Shown here: positions 1 through 9,040 of the stretch, piece by piece
Numbering within the stretch: position 1 is the stretch's first letter
How the letters are laid out: every line of letters begins with the position of its first letter
Assembly: GCF_016583785.1 (NCBI RefSeq)
Contig: NZ_NRRU01000007.1
Location: 1-64,000 of the forward strand
Direction of reading: 5' to 3'
DNA: 64,000 nucleotides
Origin: Rubrivivax gelatinosus
Lineage (GTDB): Bacteria > Pseudomonadota > Gammaproteobacteria > Burkholderiales > Burkholderiaceae_C
Program-made: the position numbers and the translations under genes
The notes under the pieces: generated by a model
What the model was told of the DNA's origin: nothing
Seen by the model: the letters and a program-made list of their open reading frames with translations, nothing else
Databases searched by the model: none

Positions 1-1221
1 GCCAGTTCGGCCAGCAGCCAGACGGCGGCGATGGCGGCCTACGCGCGCTGGCGGCGCGGCCGGGCGCTGCCCGACGCACTGCTGTTTGCCGCCGTCTGGC
101 TGCTGGCCGAACTGGCGCGCGGCGTGCTCTTCACCGGTTTCCCGTGGGTGGCGGCCGGTTACGCCCAGGTCGACGGCCCGCTGGCGGCGCTGGCGCCCTG
201 GATCGGCGTCTACGGCATCGGCGCGCTGCTGGCGCTGGCGGCGGCCTTGTTCGCCCACGCGGCGCTGCGGCGGCGCGCCGGGGCCGCGCTGGTGGCGCTG
301 GCGATCGTGCTGCTGCCGGGGCTGGCGGCGCCGCTGCGTTTCGACGCGCCGGCCGGCGCGCTGACGGTGTCGCTGGTGCAGACCAACATCGCCCAGGACG
401 AGAAGTTCGCCGTCGAGCGCATGCCCGAGGCGATGGCCTGGCTGGCGCAGGCGCTGCGCGGCGCGCGCGGCCAGCTCGTCGTCGCGCCCGAGACGGCGGT
501 GCCGCTGCTGCCCTTCCAGCTCGCCGACTTCGCGCCCGGCTACTGGGAGCAGCTGACGGCGCTGTTTGCCGCGCCGGGGCGCGCTGCCCTCGTCGGCGTG
601 CCGCTGGGCGACTTCGACCGCGGCTACACCAACTCGGTCGCCGGGCTCTCGGGCGGCGCGCCCTACCGTTACGACAAGCACCACCTGGTGCCATTTGGCG
701 AGTTCGTGCCGACGGGTTTCCGCTGGTTCACCGAGCTGATGAACATCCCGCTGGGCGACTTCGACCGCGGCCTCGTGAACCCGCCGTCCTTCGCCGCCGC
801 CGGCCAGCGCATCGCGCCCAACATCTGCTACGAGGACTTGTTCGGCGAGGAGCTGGCGCGGCGTTTCGTCGACCCGGCCGCGGCGCCGACGCTGTTCGCC
901 AACCTGTCCAACATCGCCTGGTTCGGCGACTCGGTGGCGCTGCCGCAGCACCTGAACATCTCGCGCATGCGGGCGCTGGAGTTCCAGCGGCCGATGATCC
1001 GCGCCACCAACACCGGCATGACGGTCGTCATCGACGCACGCGGCGAGGTCACGGCGCGGCTGGAGCCCGGCATCCGCGGCGTGCTCGAGGCCAAGGTCGA
1101 AGGCCGCAGCGGCATCACGCCGTTTGCCTGGTGGGCGGCGCGTTTCGGGCTGTGGCCCATGGGGCTGCTGGCGGCGCTGGTCGTGATCGTGTCGGCGGGG
1201 TGGCGGCGGCGGGCTGCGTAA
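1..1221 (+). CDS. lnt: Apolipoprotein N-acyltransferase, 5' truncated by the window edge
   Basis: Inner-membrane enzyme that adds the third acyl chain to lipoproteins. The frame is open from base 1; the first in-window ATG is at 31 and gives 396 residues, against about 510-530 for the family, so roughly 110 N-terminal residues lie outside. Membrane helices fill the first 105 residues. The carbon-nitrogen hydrolase domain follows, with the catalytic triad visible: Glu in APETAVP (E154 counted from the ATG at 31), Lys in [12 protein letters not shown] (K216) and Cys in NICYEDL (C266). A closing helix ([15 protein letters not shown]) ends the protein. It sits 32 bp before glyQ on the same strand, an arrangement I recall from other Burkholderiales. 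Confidence 0.95.
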   Translation, partial: ASSASSQTAAMAAYARWRRGRALPDALLFAAVWLLAELARGVLFTGFPWVAAGYAQVDGPLAALAPWIGVYGIGALLALAAALFAHAALRRRAGAALVALAIVLLPGLAAPLRFDAPAGALTVSLVQTNIAQDEKFAVERMPEAMAWLAQALRGARGQLVVAPETAVPLLPFQLADFAPGYWEQLTALFAAPGRAALVGVPLGDFDRGYTNSVAGLSGGAPYRYDKHHLVPFGEFVPTGFRWFTELMNIPLGDFDRGLVNPPSFAAAGQRIAPNICYEDLFGEELARRFVDPAAAPTLFANLSNIAWFGDSVALPQHLNISRMRALEFQRPMIRATNTGMTVVIDARGEVTARLEPGIRGVLEAKVEGRSGITPFAWWAARFGLWPMGLLAALVVIVSAGWRRRAA

Positions 1222-1253
1222 ACTTCCGGGTTTTGTCGCCCGCGTCCCGCTCC

Positions 1254-2171
1254 ATGCTCACCTTCCAGCAGATCATCCTCAAGCTCCAGTCCTACTGGGA
1301 CGCCCAGGGCTGCGCGCTGCTGCAGCCCTACGACATGGAGGTCGGCGCCGGCACCAGCCACACCGCGACCTTCCTGCGCGCGATCGGCCCCGAGCCCTGG
1401 AAAGCCGCCTACGTGCAGCCCAGCCGCCGCCCCAAGGACGGCCGCTACGGCGAGAACCCGAACCGGCTGCAGCACTACTATCAATATCAGGTGGTGCTCA
1501 AACCCGCGCCGGCCAACATCCTGGACCTGTACCTCGGTTCGCTCGAAGCGCTGGGCTTCGACCTGAAGGCCAACGACGTGCGTTTCGTCGAGGACGACTG
1601 GGAGAACCCGACGCTGGGCTGCTGGGGCCTGGGCTGGGAGGTGTGGCTGAACGGCATGGAAGTGACGCAGTTCACCTACTTCCAGCAGGTCGGCGGCATC
1701 GACTGCAAGCCGATCACCGGCGAGATCACCTACGGCCTGGAGCGCCTGGCGATGTATCTGCAGGGCGTGGACAACGTCTATGACCTGCAGTGGACCGACA
1801 CGCTGAAGTACGGCGACGTCTACCACCAGAACGAGGTCGAGCAGAGCACCTACAACTTCGAGCACAGCGACGTCGAGTTCCTGCTCACCGCCTTCGCCGC
1901 GCACGAGAAGCAGAGCAAGTACCTGATGGAGCAGCAGCTGGCGCTGCCGGCCTACGAGCAGCTGCTGAAGGCCGGCCACACCTTCAACCTGCTGGACGCG
2001 CGCGGCGCGATCAGCGTCACCGAACGCGCCGGCTACATCGGCCGCATCCGCAACCTGGCGCGCGCCGTCGCCCAGAGTTATCTCGACAGCCGCGCGCGCC
2101 TGGGTTTCCCGCTGGCGCCGCGCGAGTGGGCCGACGAAGTCGCCGCGCAACTGGCGAAGAAGGCGGCCTGA
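1254..2171 (+). CDS. glyQ: Glycyl-tRNA synthetase alpha subunit
   Basis: Class II aminoacyl-tRNA synthetase catalytic subunit, 305 residues (E. coli about 303). It begins [15 protein letters not shown] and carries the conserved blocks [30 protein letters not shown] and [21 protein letters not shown] typical of alpha2-beta2 GlyRS. It forms the tetramer with GlyS, encoded 4 bp downstream. The start at 1254 is fixed by homology of the first residues; no strong ribosome-binding site precedes it. Confidence 0.97.
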   Translation: MLTFQQIILKLQSYWDAQGCALLQPYDMEVGAGTSHTATFLRAIGPEPWKAAYVQPSRRPKDGRYGENPNRLQHYYQYQVVLKPAPANILDLYLGSLEALGFDLKANDVRFVEDDWENPTLGCWGLGWEVWLNGMEVTQFTYFQQVGGIDCKPITGEITYGLERLAMYLQGVDNVYDLQWTDTLKYGDVYHQNEVEQSTYNFEHSDVEFLLTAFAAHEKQSKYLMEQQLALPAYEQLLKAGHTFNLLDARGAISVTERAGYIGRIRNLARAVAQSYLDSRARLGFPLAPREWADEVAAQLAKKAA

Positions 2172-2175
2172 CACC

Positions 2176-4290
2176 ATGACCGACAAGAAGAACCTGCTCG
2201 TCGAACTCTTCGTCGAGGAACTGCCGCCCAAGGCACTGAAGAAGCTGGGCGAGGCTTTCGCCGGCGTGCTCGCCGACGGCCTGCGCGCCCAACAGCTGGC
2301 CAGCGCCGACGCCGCCGTCACCGCCTACGCCTCGCCGCGGCGCCTCGCGGTGCAGGTCGCCGGCGTCGCCGCCAAGGCCCCCGACCAGGCCGTCAGCACC
2401 AAGCTGATGCCGGTGGCCGTGGCGCTGGCCGCCGACGGCGGCGCCACGCCGGCGCTGGTGAAAAAGCTGGCCGCGCTCGGCCACGGCGCCGACGTCGTGC
2501 CCCAGCTCAAGCGCCAGGGCGAAGGCAAGAACGAGGCGCTGTACCTGGACAGCATCCAGCCCGGCGCGACGCTGGCCGAAGGGCTGCAGAAGGCGCTGGC
2601 CGAAGCCATCGCCAAGCTGCCGATCCCGAAGGTGATGAAGTACCAGCTCGCCGACGGCTGGACCAGCGTCGACTTCGTGCGCCCGGCGCACGGGCTGGTG
2701 GCGCTGCACGGCAGCGATGTCGTGCCGGTCGGCGCGCTCGGCCTGCAGGCCGGCCGCACGACGCGTGGCCACCGTTTCGAGGCCGCCACGCCGACGGTCG
2801 AGATCCACGACGCCGACAGCTACGCCGCGCAGCTGCGCGACGAAGGCGCCGTCATCGCCAGCTTCGCCGAGCGCCGCGCCGAGATCGTGCGCCAGCTCGA
2901 CGCGGCCGCCGCCAAGGAAGGCCTGAAGCCGATCGACGACGACGCGCTGCTCGACGAGGTGACGGCGCTGGTCGAGCGCCCGAACGTGCTGCTGGCGCGT
3001 TTCGAGCCCGAGTTCCTGGCCGTGCCGCAGGAGTGCCTGATCCTGACGATGAAGGCCAACCAGAAGTACTTCCCGCTGCTCGACGCCCAGGGCCGGCTGA
3101 CCGAACGTTTCCTCGTCGTCAGCAACATCCGCCCGGCCGACGCCAGCCGCGTGATCGGCGGCAACGAACGTGTCGTGCGCCCGCGCCTGGCCGACGCCAA
3201 GTTCTTCTTCGACCAGGACCGCAAGAAGACGCTGGCCTCGCGCATCCCGGCGCTGGCCAAGGTGGTCTACCACGGCAAGCTGGGCAGCCAGGGCGAACGT
3301 GTCGAGCGCGTGCGGGCGATCGCGCGCCACATCGGCGAACAGCTCGGCGGCGCGTCGCTGGCGGCGCTGGCCGATCGCGCCGCGCTGCTGGCCAAGGCCG
3401 ACCTGCTGACCGACATGGTCGGCGAGTTCCCCGAGCTGCAGGGCGTGATGGGCGGCTACTACGCGCGCCACGACGGCGAGACCGAAGCCGTCGCGCTGGC
3501 CGTCGAGGACCACTACCGCCCGCGTTTCGCCGGCGACGCGCTGCCGCGTACCGACGCCGGCCTGGCCGGCATCACGGTCGCGCTGGCCGACAAGCTGGAG
3601 ACGCTGGCCGGGCTGTTCGGCATCGGCCAGCTGCCCACCGGCGACAAGGACCCGTTCGCGCTGCGCCGCCACGCGCTGGGCGTGATCCGCATGCTGGTCG
3701 AGAAGGCGCTGCCGCTGTCGGTGCCGGCGCTGGTCTCGGCGGCGTTTGCTGCCTTCCCGGCCGGCCACGGCCAGGCCCAGGCCGAGGTGCTGCGTTTCCT
3801 CGACGAACGCCTGGTCGGCTGGCTGCGTGAACAGGGTTACAGCGCGCACGAGGTCGACGCCGTCGTCGCGCTGCGCACCGAACGCTGGGCCGAGCTGCCG
3901 CAGCGCCTGGCCGCGGTGCGCGCTTTCGCCGCGCTGCCCGAGGCGCCGGCGCTGGCCGCTGCCAACAAGCGGGTCGGCAACATCCTGAAGAAGAGCGACG
4001 AGACCACCGGCGGCGCGGTCGACGCGGCGCGCCTGGTCGAGCCGGCCGAAGCGGCGCTGTTCGACGCGCTCGGCCGCGTCGCGCCGCAGGCCGATGCCGC
4101 CTTCGCGCGTGGCGACTACGCGGCTTCGCTGCAGGCGCTGGCGGCGCTGAAGGCGCCGGTCGACGCTTTCTTCGACGCCGTGATGGTCAACGCCGAGGAT
4201 CCGGCGCTGCGCCGCAACCGGCTGGCGCTGCTGGGCACGCTCCATGCTGCGATGAACCGCGTCGCCGACCTGTCGCGGTTGGCGACATGA
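2176..4290 (+). CDS. glyS: Glycyl-tRNA synthetase beta subunit
   Basis: Beta subunit of tetrameric glycyl-tRNA synthetase, 704 residues (E. coli 689). It opens with KNLLVELFVEELPPKAL and contains the family blocks VVYHGKLGSQGERVERV, LTDMVGEFPELQGVMGGYYA and, near the C-terminus, AANKRVGNILKK, preceding the helical tRNA-binding end. It starts 4 bp after the glyQ stop, so the two are translationally coupled and made in equal amounts. Confidence 0.97.
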   Translation: MTDKKNLLVELFVEELPPKALKKLGEAFAGVLADGLRAQQLASADAAVTAYASPRRLAVQVAGVAAKAPDQAVSTKLMPVAVALAADGGATPALVKKLAALGHGADVVPQLKRQGEGKNEALYLDSIQPGATLAEGLQKALAEAIAKLPIPKVMKYQLADGWTSVDFVRPAHGLVALHGSDVVPVGALGLQAGRTTRGHRFEAATPTVEIHDADSYAAQLRDEGAVIASFAERRAEIVRQLDAAAAKEGLKPIDDDALLDEVTALVERPNVLLARFEPEFLAVPQECLILTMKANQKYFPLLDAQGRLTERFLVVSNIRPADASRVIGGNERVVRPRLADAKFFFDQDRKKTLASRIPALAKVVYHGKLGSQGERVERVRAIARHIGEQLGGASLAALADRAALLAKADLLTDMVGEFPELQGVMGGYYARHDGETEAVALAVEDHYRPRFAGDALPRTDAGLAGITVALADKLETLAGLFGIGQLPTGDKDPFALRRHALGVIRMLVEKALPLSVPALVSAAFAAFPAGHGQAQAEVLRFLDERLVGWLREQGYSAHEVDAVVALRTERWAELPQRLAAVRAFAALPEAPALAAANKRVGNILKKSDETTGGAVDAARLVEPAEAALFDALGRVAPQADAAFARGDYAASLQALAALKAPVDAFFDAVMVNAEDPALRRNRLALLGTLHAAMNRVADLSRLAT

Positions 4291-4309
4291 CGCCCCCAAG
4301 CTCGCTCGC

Positions 4310-4374
4310 GCTCGCTACCCCCCGAGGGGGCCGTCCGCCGACGGGCCGGCAAAGCCGGACCCGTGGCGGGAAGC
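4310..4374. repeat. Dispersed intergenic hairpin element, copy 1
   Basis: The 130 bp between glyS and gmhB contain a run of C (4318-4323), then GA, then a run of G (4326-4330), followed by a second imperfect stem around GGCCGGC-AAA-GCCGG. A relative lies after the DUF485 gene (34190-34262): both sit just behind a stop codon and share a C-run/AAG or GAG/G-run core followed by GCC-rich arms. It could act as a transcription terminator or mRNA-stabilising structure. Family assignment is by eye. Confidence 0.5.
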
Positions 4375-4420
4375 TTGAGCGGTAGCGGCCGTTGTTCTTC
4401 GCATTCCGAGGAGATAGTCC

Positions 4421-5026
4421 ATGCCTGCGCCGTCGATCAAGCTCGTGATCCTGGGCCGCGACGGCATCCTCAACGAGTTCCGCGACGACCACGTCAAGGG
4501 GCCCGAGGAGTGGGCGCCGATCAAGGGCTCGCTGGAGGCGGTGGCGCGGCTGAACCACGCCGGCTGGCACGTGGTGCTGGCGACCAACCAGGCCGGCATC
4601 GGCCGCGGCATGATCGACATGGTCTCGGTCAACGCGGTGCATGCGCACATGAACCGCCAGCTCGCGGTGCTCGGCGGGCGTTTCGACGCGGTGTTCTTCT
4701 GCCCGCACACGCCCGAGGAGCAGTGCGACTGCCGCAAGCCGCTGCCCGGGCTGCTGCTGGACATCGGCCGGCGCTACGGCGTCGACCTGCGCGGCGTGCC
4801 GGTGGCCGGTGACACCGTGCGCGACCTGACCGCCGCGCGTGCCGCCGGCTGCGAGCCGCACCTGATCCTCACCGGCCGCGCCGCCGCGCTCGACGACGAG
4901 CAGCTGCACCAGACCCTGCACCAGGTGCCCGGCGCACGCGCCCACGCCAACCTCGGCGCCTTCGTCGACTTCGTGCTCCAGCGCGACCGCAGCCAGCCGG
5001 AGGCCGCACCGGGAGAGCGCAGCTGA
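4421..5026 (+). CDS. gmhB: GmhB-like HAD phosphatase (heptose 1,7-bisphosphate 7-phosphatase) lacking the nucleophile Asp
   Basis: 201 residues. GmhB removes the C7 phosphate in ADP-heptose synthesis for LPS. Family marks: the zinc loop CPHTPEEQCDC (C94, H96, C102, C104), HAD motif II region ATNQAGIGRG, motif III CRKPLPG and motif IV AGDTVRD (D131). Motif I reads ILGRDGILNE: the usual first Asp of DxDG, the phosphoryl-accepting nucleophile, is Gly12, while the acid/base Asp14 remains. The base sequence (ctg ggc cgc gac) shows this directly. A clear GAGGAG ribosome-binding site precedes 4421. It overlaps plsC by one base. It may be inactive, use another residue, or act on another substrate. 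Confidence 0.8.
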   Translation: MPAPSIKLVILGRDGILNEFRDDHVKGPEEWAPIKGSLEAVARLNHAGWHVVLATNQAGIGRGMIDMVSVNAVHAHMNRQLAVLGGRFDAVFFCPHTPEEQCDCRKPLPGLLLDIGRRYGVDLRGVPVAGDTVRDLTAARAAGCEPHLILTGRAAALDDEQLHQTLHQVPGARAHANLGAFVDFVLQRDRSQPEAAPGERS

Positions 5027-5823
5027 TGCGCGTTGCCTGGCTGCTGCGCTCGGTGCTGTACTGGGCCTGGCTGACGCTGACCGTCATGCCCTGGGCGACG
5101 GTGCTGGTGCTGGTCTCGGCCTTCGCGTCCCGGCGCATCTGCTGGCGCGTCTGCGTCGGCTGGCTGACGCTGGCGATCCGCAGCGCACGCTTCATCTGCG
5201 GCGTCGCCTGGCGCGTGCACGGCATCGAGAACGTGCCCACGCTGGCCGACCGCCATGCGGCCGTCGTGCTCGCCGCCAAGCACCAGTCGACCTGGGAGAC
5301 CTTCGCGCTGCCGATGCTGATGCCGCACCCGATCGCCTACGTCTTCAAGCGCGAGCTCTTGTGGGTGCCGTTCTTCGGCTGGGCGCTGGCGCGGCTGGAC
5401 ATGATCCACATCGACCGCTCGCGCCGCGCCGAGGCCTGGAACAAGGTGGCGAAGCTGGGCCGGCGCCTGTTCGACCTGGGCAACTGGGTGATCATGTTCC
5501 CCGAGGGCACACGCACGCGGCGTGGCACCCAGGGTGCCTACAAGACCGGCGCCGCGCGCCTGGCCATCACCGCCGGCGTGCCCATCGTGCCGATCGCGGT
5601 CACCGCCGGCCGCTGCTGGCCGGCCAAAAGCATGCTGCTGCGCCCGGGTCTGGTCGAGGTCTCGATCGGCGCGCCGATAGCTTCTGCCGGCCGCCAGCCC
5701 GACGAACTGATGCGCCAGGTCGAGGCCTGGATCGAAGCCGAGATGCGCCGCCTGGACCCCGAGGCCTACGCGACTAAGCCCGAGGCCCAGCCGGCCCAGG
5801 GTTTGGGCCGCGGCGGCGCGTAG
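5026..5823 (+). CDS. plsC: 1-acyl-sn-glycerol-3-phosphate acyltransferase
   Basis: 265 residues; converts lysophosphatidic acid to phosphatidic acid at the inner membrane. It has a hydrophobic N-terminal segment (residues about 5-40), the catalytic H-x4-acid motif as KHQSTWE (family HX4D, here with Glu) and the binding motif FPEGTRTRRGT. The start overlaps the gmhB stop (TGATG). The last ~19 residues (from about 5767 on) are read from DNA that also encodes the C-terminus of the convergent racemase gene, a 58-bp tail-to-tail overlap, so this tail is probably not ancestral. Confidence 0.93.
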   Translation: MRVAWLLRSVLYWAWLTLTVMPWATVLVLVSAFASRRICWRVCVGWLTLAIRSARFICGVAWRVHGIENVPTLADRHAAVVLAAKHQSTWETFALPMLMPHPIAYVFKRELLWVPFFGWALARLDMIHIDRSRRAEAWNKVAKLGRRLFDLGNWVIMFPEGTRTRRGTQGAYKTGAARLAITAGVPIVPIAVTAGRCWPAKSMLLRPGLVEVSIGAPIASAGRQPDELMRQVEAWIEAEMRRLDPEAYATKPEAQPAQGLGRGGA

Positions 5824-6497
5824 TCGCCCACCTTCGGCGTCTGCAGGCCCAGCGCCGCCAGCGCTTCGGCGAACTTGACCGCGGCGGCGACGCCGTCGAC
5901 CACCGGCACGCCCAGGCGCGCCTGCAGCGTGCGCGCCAGCCCGGCCATGCCGGCGCAGCCGAGCACGATGGCCTCGCTGCGGTCGGCCGCCAGCGCGCGC
6001 CGCGCGGCGGCTTCCAGCGTGGCGACCAGCGCGTCGCCGGCGGCCTCCAGGTCCAGCACCGGGATGTCGGTGCCGTGGATGCCGCGGCAGGCGCGTTCGA
6101 AGCCGTAGCGCTGCACCAGGCGTTCGGCGATGACGCAGGTGCGTGACATCGTCGTCACCACCGAGAAGCCGGTGGCCAGCATCGCCGCGGCGTGGAAGGC
6201 GGCTTCGGCGATGCCCAGCACCGGGCCGGCCAGCACCTCGCGTGCGGCGTCCAGGCCGGGGTCGCCGAAGCAGGCGATCACGGTCGCGTCGACGCCGTCG
6301 CCGGCGGCCAGGCGCGCCTGCTCGGCGACGCCGGCAGCGCCGAAAGCGTCGTCGAAATGGCCTTCGATCGAGGCCGGCCCGAAGCTCGGCTGGCGCGCGA
6401 TGATCTCGGTTCCGGCGGCGGCGATCTCGCGCGCCGCGGCCGCGATCGACGCCGTCATCGCGGCCGAGGTATTGGGGTTGATCAGCAGCAGTCTCAC
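5766..6497 (-). CDS. Asp/Glu/hydantoin racemase family protein
   Basis: 243 residues, cofactor-independent racemase family (Asp/Glu, hydantoin and allantoin racemases, maleate isomerases). It starts at a GTG (MRLLLINPNTSAAMT) preceded by AGGAGAGG. The two catalytic cysteines are in ACFGDPG (C76) and VLGCAGMAG (C181). It is divergent from the ABC importer operon, with a 174-bp shared promoter region, and that operon ends with a GntR regulator; racemization of an imported hydantoin- or amino-acid-like compound is a reasonable inference, but the substrate cannot be read from sequence. Its 3' end overlaps plsC by 58 bp. Confidence 0.85.
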   Translation of the reverse strand: MRLLLINPNTSAAMTASIAAAAREIAAAGTEIIARQPSFGPASIEGHFDDAFGAAGVAEQARLAAGDGVDATVIACFGDPGLDAAREVLAGPVLGIAEAAFHAAAMLATGFSVVTTMSRTCVIAERLVQRYGFERACRGIHGTDIPVLDLEAAGDALVATLEAAARRALAADRSEAIVLGCAGMAGLARTLQARLGVPVVDGVAAAVKFAEALAALGLQTPKVGDYAPPRPKPWAGWASGLVA

Positions 6498-6524
6498 GCG
6501 TCCTCTCCTGTCCACAGCGGTGCA

Positions 6525-6538
6525 GTTTGCATACAAAC
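6525..6538. promoter_or_regulatory. Candidate GntR-family operator
   Basis: Perfect inverted repeat GTTTG-CATA-CAAAC between the divergent racemase and importer genes. The core TTGCATACAA differs by one base from TTGTATACAA, a pattern typical of FCD-type GntR operators. The likely ligand is the GntR protein encoded at the end of the importer operon. Assignment is inference. Confidence 0.5.
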
Positions 6539-6641
6539 AGGCCGGGCTGGTGCGTTGTTTCACCGTGTCGGTGAGCGCCTCTGGTGCCGGGGGCTGTCGA
6601 CAATCGTCCGCCTGCAAGGGCCGGGCCCGTGGCCCCTCGTC

Positions 6642-6656
6642 TGGCACGCTCGTTGC
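6642..6656 (+). promoter_or_regulatory. Candidate sigma54 promoter (-24/-12)
   Basis: TGGCAC-N5-TTGC matches the sigma54 consensus exactly, including GG at -24 and GC at -12. It points into the ABC importer operon, but the predicted transcription start (about 6667) is only ~5 bp before the ATG at 6672, so the mRNA would be almost leaderless and lack a ribosome-binding site. Either the leader is unusually short or the match is accidental. Confidence 0.4.
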
Positions 6657-6671
6657 GTCCTGCCGGCGCCG

Positions 6672-7694
6672 ATGAGCGCGCGCACCGACCTGGAACTCGT
6701 CTCGCTGGCCAAACACTTCGGCGATGCGGTCGCCGTCGCCGGTATAGACCTGAAGATCGCCAGTGGCAGCTACTGCTGCCTGCTAGGCCCCTCGGGCTGC
6801 GGCAAGACCTCGACGCTGCGCATGATCGCGGGTCACGAGACACCGACCGCGGGCCATGTCGTGCTCGCCGGGCGCGAGATCACGCACTTGTCGCCGGCCG
6901 AACGCGGCACCGCGATGATGTTCCAGAGCTACGCGCTGTTCCCGCACCTGACGGTGCTGGACAACGTCGCCTTCAGCGCCCGGATGAAGGGCGTGGCGCG
7001 CGCCGAACGCGAGGCGAGGGCGCGCGAGCTGCTGGAACTGGTGGCGATGACGCCGTACGCCGCGCGGCTGCCGGCGGCGCTGTCGGGCGGCCAGCAGCAG
7101 CGGGTGGCGCTGGCGCGCGCGCTGATGATGCGCCCGCGCGTGCTGCTGCTGGACGAACCGCTGTCGGCGCTGGATCCCTTCCTGCGCCTGAAGATGCGCG
7201 CCGAACTCAAGCGCTGGCACCAGGAGCTGGGCATGAGCTTCGTGCACGTCACCCACTCCCAGGAAGAGGCGATGGCGCTGGCCGATCTCGTCGTCGTGAT
7301 GAACCACGGCCGCATCGAGCAGGCCGGCAGCGCGCGCGAGGTCTTCGAGCGCCCGCGCACCGAGTTCGTCGCGCGCTTCATCGGCGCCCACAACGTCATC
7401 GAGACGCCGGCCGGCAAGGTGGCGGTGCGCAGCGACCGCGTGCGCCTGGGTTTCGACGGCGAGGGCGTGCCGGTCACGGTGCAGGCGATCGAATACCAGG
7501 GCGCGCAGGTGCAGGTGCACGTGCAGGCGCTGGGCGAGCCGCGCGCGGCCGACGACGCCGCCGACGACGAAGCGCCGGTCCACACCTGGACCGCGGCGCT
7601 GTCCGATGCCGATTTCCACGCGCGCCCGTTCGAGCCCGGGCAGCGTCTGGCGATGCGCTGGCCCGAAGCCGAAGCGCACGCGCTCGAAGCCTGA
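6672..7694 (+). CDS. ABC importer ATPase, spermidine/putrescine (PotA) type
   Basis: 340 residues. Nucleotide-binding domain with Walker A GPSGCGKT, Q-loop MFQSYALFPHL, signature LSGGQQQRVALARAL, Walker B VLLLDEPLSALD and H-loop HVTHSQEEAMAL; a TOBE-type C-terminal region follows from about residue 240. It begins MSARTDLELVSLAKHFG, which places the domain start correctly although no ribosome-binding site is seen. First gene of a five-gene operon (ATPase, binding protein, two permeases, GntR). Substrate unknown; polyamine-type family membership does not by itself indicate a polyamine. Confidence 0.92.
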   Translation: MSARTDLELVSLAKHFGDAVAVAGIDLKIASGSYCCLLGPSGCGKTSTLRMIAGHETPTAGHVVLAGREITHLSPAERGTAMMFQSYALFPHLTVLDNVAFSARMKGVARAEREARARELLELVAMTPYAARLPAALSGGQQQRVALARALMMRPRVLLLDEPLSALDPFLRLKMRAELKRWHQELGMSFVHVTHSQEEAMALADLVVVMNHGRIEQAGSAREVFERPRTEFVARFIGAHNVIETPAGKVAVRSDRVRLGFDGEGVPVTVQAIEYQGAQVQVHVQALGEPRAADDAADDEAPVHTWTAALSDADFHARPFEPGQRLAMRWPEAEAHALEA

Positions 7695-7720
7695 ACTTCC
7701 ACCCGCCCCAGGAGCACCCG

Positions 7721-8989
7721 ATGAGCGATCAACAACGTCCCGCCGGCAACACGCGCCGCCAGGTCCTGAAGATGGCCGGCGCCGCCGGCGTCGGCCTGGC
7801 CGGTTTCCCCTACGTGCACGCGCAGGAGAAGATCACGCTGCGCTACCTCGGCACCGCGGTCAACCAGGACCGCCGCATCGCCGAGAAGTTCGAGGCCGAC
7901 ACCGGCATCAAGATCCAGTACATCGCGGTGACCACCGACGACGTCACCAAGCGCGCGGTGACGGCGCCGAACTCCTTCGACCTGATCGACACCGAGTACT
8001 TCAGCCTGAAGAAGATCCTGCCGACCGGCAACCTGCTGGGCATCGACACCAAGCGCATCAAGAACGCCGACAAGATCACCACGCTGTTCACCCAGGGCAC
8101 GGTCGGCGGCAAGAAGGTCGGCGACCAGGGCACGGCGCCGAAGAAGGTGATGTACCTGGACAAGCCCGACGCGAAGACCTTCTCCGCCGCGCCGACCCCG
8201 TACATGACGCTGATCCCGACGGTCTACAACGCCGACACGCTGGGTATCCGCCCCGACCTGATCAAGCGCCCGATCGAGAGCTGGAAGGAGCTGCTGAACC
8301 CCGAGTTCAAGGGCAAGGCGGCGATCCTCAACATCCCGTCGATCGGGATCATGGACGCGGCGATGGTCGTCGAGGCGATGGGCCTCTACAAGTACCCCGA
8401 CAAGGGGAACATGACGAAGAAGGAGATCGACCTCACCATCAAGACGCTGATCGAGGCCAAGCGTGCCGGCCAGTTCCGCGCGCTGTGGAAGGACTTCAAC
8501 GAGAGCGTCAACCTGATGGCCTCGGGCGAGGTCGTGATCCAGTCGATGTGGTCGCCGGCGGTGACCGCGGTGCGCACCAAGGGCATCCCCTGCGTGTTCC
8601 AGCCGCTGAAGGAGGGCTACCGCGCCTGGGCCGCCGGCTTCGGCATTCCGCGCACCCTGACCGGCCGCAAGGCCGACGCGGCCTACGAGTTCATCAACTG
8701 GTTCCTCGACGGCTGGGCCGGCGCCTACCTGAACCGCCAGGGCTACTACAGCGCCGTGCTGGAGACCGCCAGGTCCAAGATGGAAGCCTACGAGTGGGCT
8801 TACTGGATGCAAGGCAAGCCCGCCGCCCAGGACATCAAGAGCCCCACCGGCGACCTGCTCGCCAAGGCCGGCAGCGTGCGCGACGGCGGCAGCTACGAAG
8901 CGCGCATGGGCGGCATCGCGTGCTGGAACTCGATCATGGACGAGAACCAGTACATGGTGCAGAAGTGGAACGAGTTCGTCGCGGCTTGA
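7721..8989 (+). CDS. ABC importer substrate-binding protein, PotD-like, Tat-exported
   Basis: 422 residues. The N-terminus has a twin-arginine signal (TRRQVLK followed by the hydrophobic stretch MAGAAGVGLAGFPYVHA), so the protein is probably exported folded. The rest resembles extracellular solute-binding family 1 proteins of the putrescine/spermidine group (WKELLNPEFKGKAAILN, AYEFINWFLDGWAG). A GGAG ribosome-binding site lies 8 bp before the ATG. It is followed by 241 bp with a REP-like element before the permeases, which may let the binding protein be made in excess. Confidence 0.9.
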   Translation: MSDQQRPAGNTRRQVLKMAGAAGVGLAGFPYVHAQEKITLRYLGTAVNQDRRIAEKFEADTGIKIQYIAVTTDDVTKRAVTAPNSFDLIDTEYFSLKKILPTGNLLGIDTKRIKNADKITTLFTQGTVGGKKVGDQGTAPKKVMYLDKPDAKTFSAAPTPYMTLIPTVYNADTLGIRPDLIKRPIESWKELLNPEFKGKAAILNIPSIGIMDAAMVVEAMGLYKYPDKGNMTKKEIDLTIKTLIEAKRAGQFRALWKDFNESVNLMASGEVVIQSMWSPAVTAVRTKGIPCVFQPLKEGYRAWAAGFGIPRTLTGRKADAAYEFINWFLDGWAGAYLNRQGYYSAVLETARSKMEAYEWAYWMQGKPAAQDIKSPTGDLLAKAGSVRDGGSYEARMGGIACWNSIMDENQYMVQKWNEFVAA

Positions 8990-9040
8990 GCCGGCGGCCG
9001 GGCCGGCACCTCGCGCCGCTGCAGCGCGCGGCTTTGCTCC

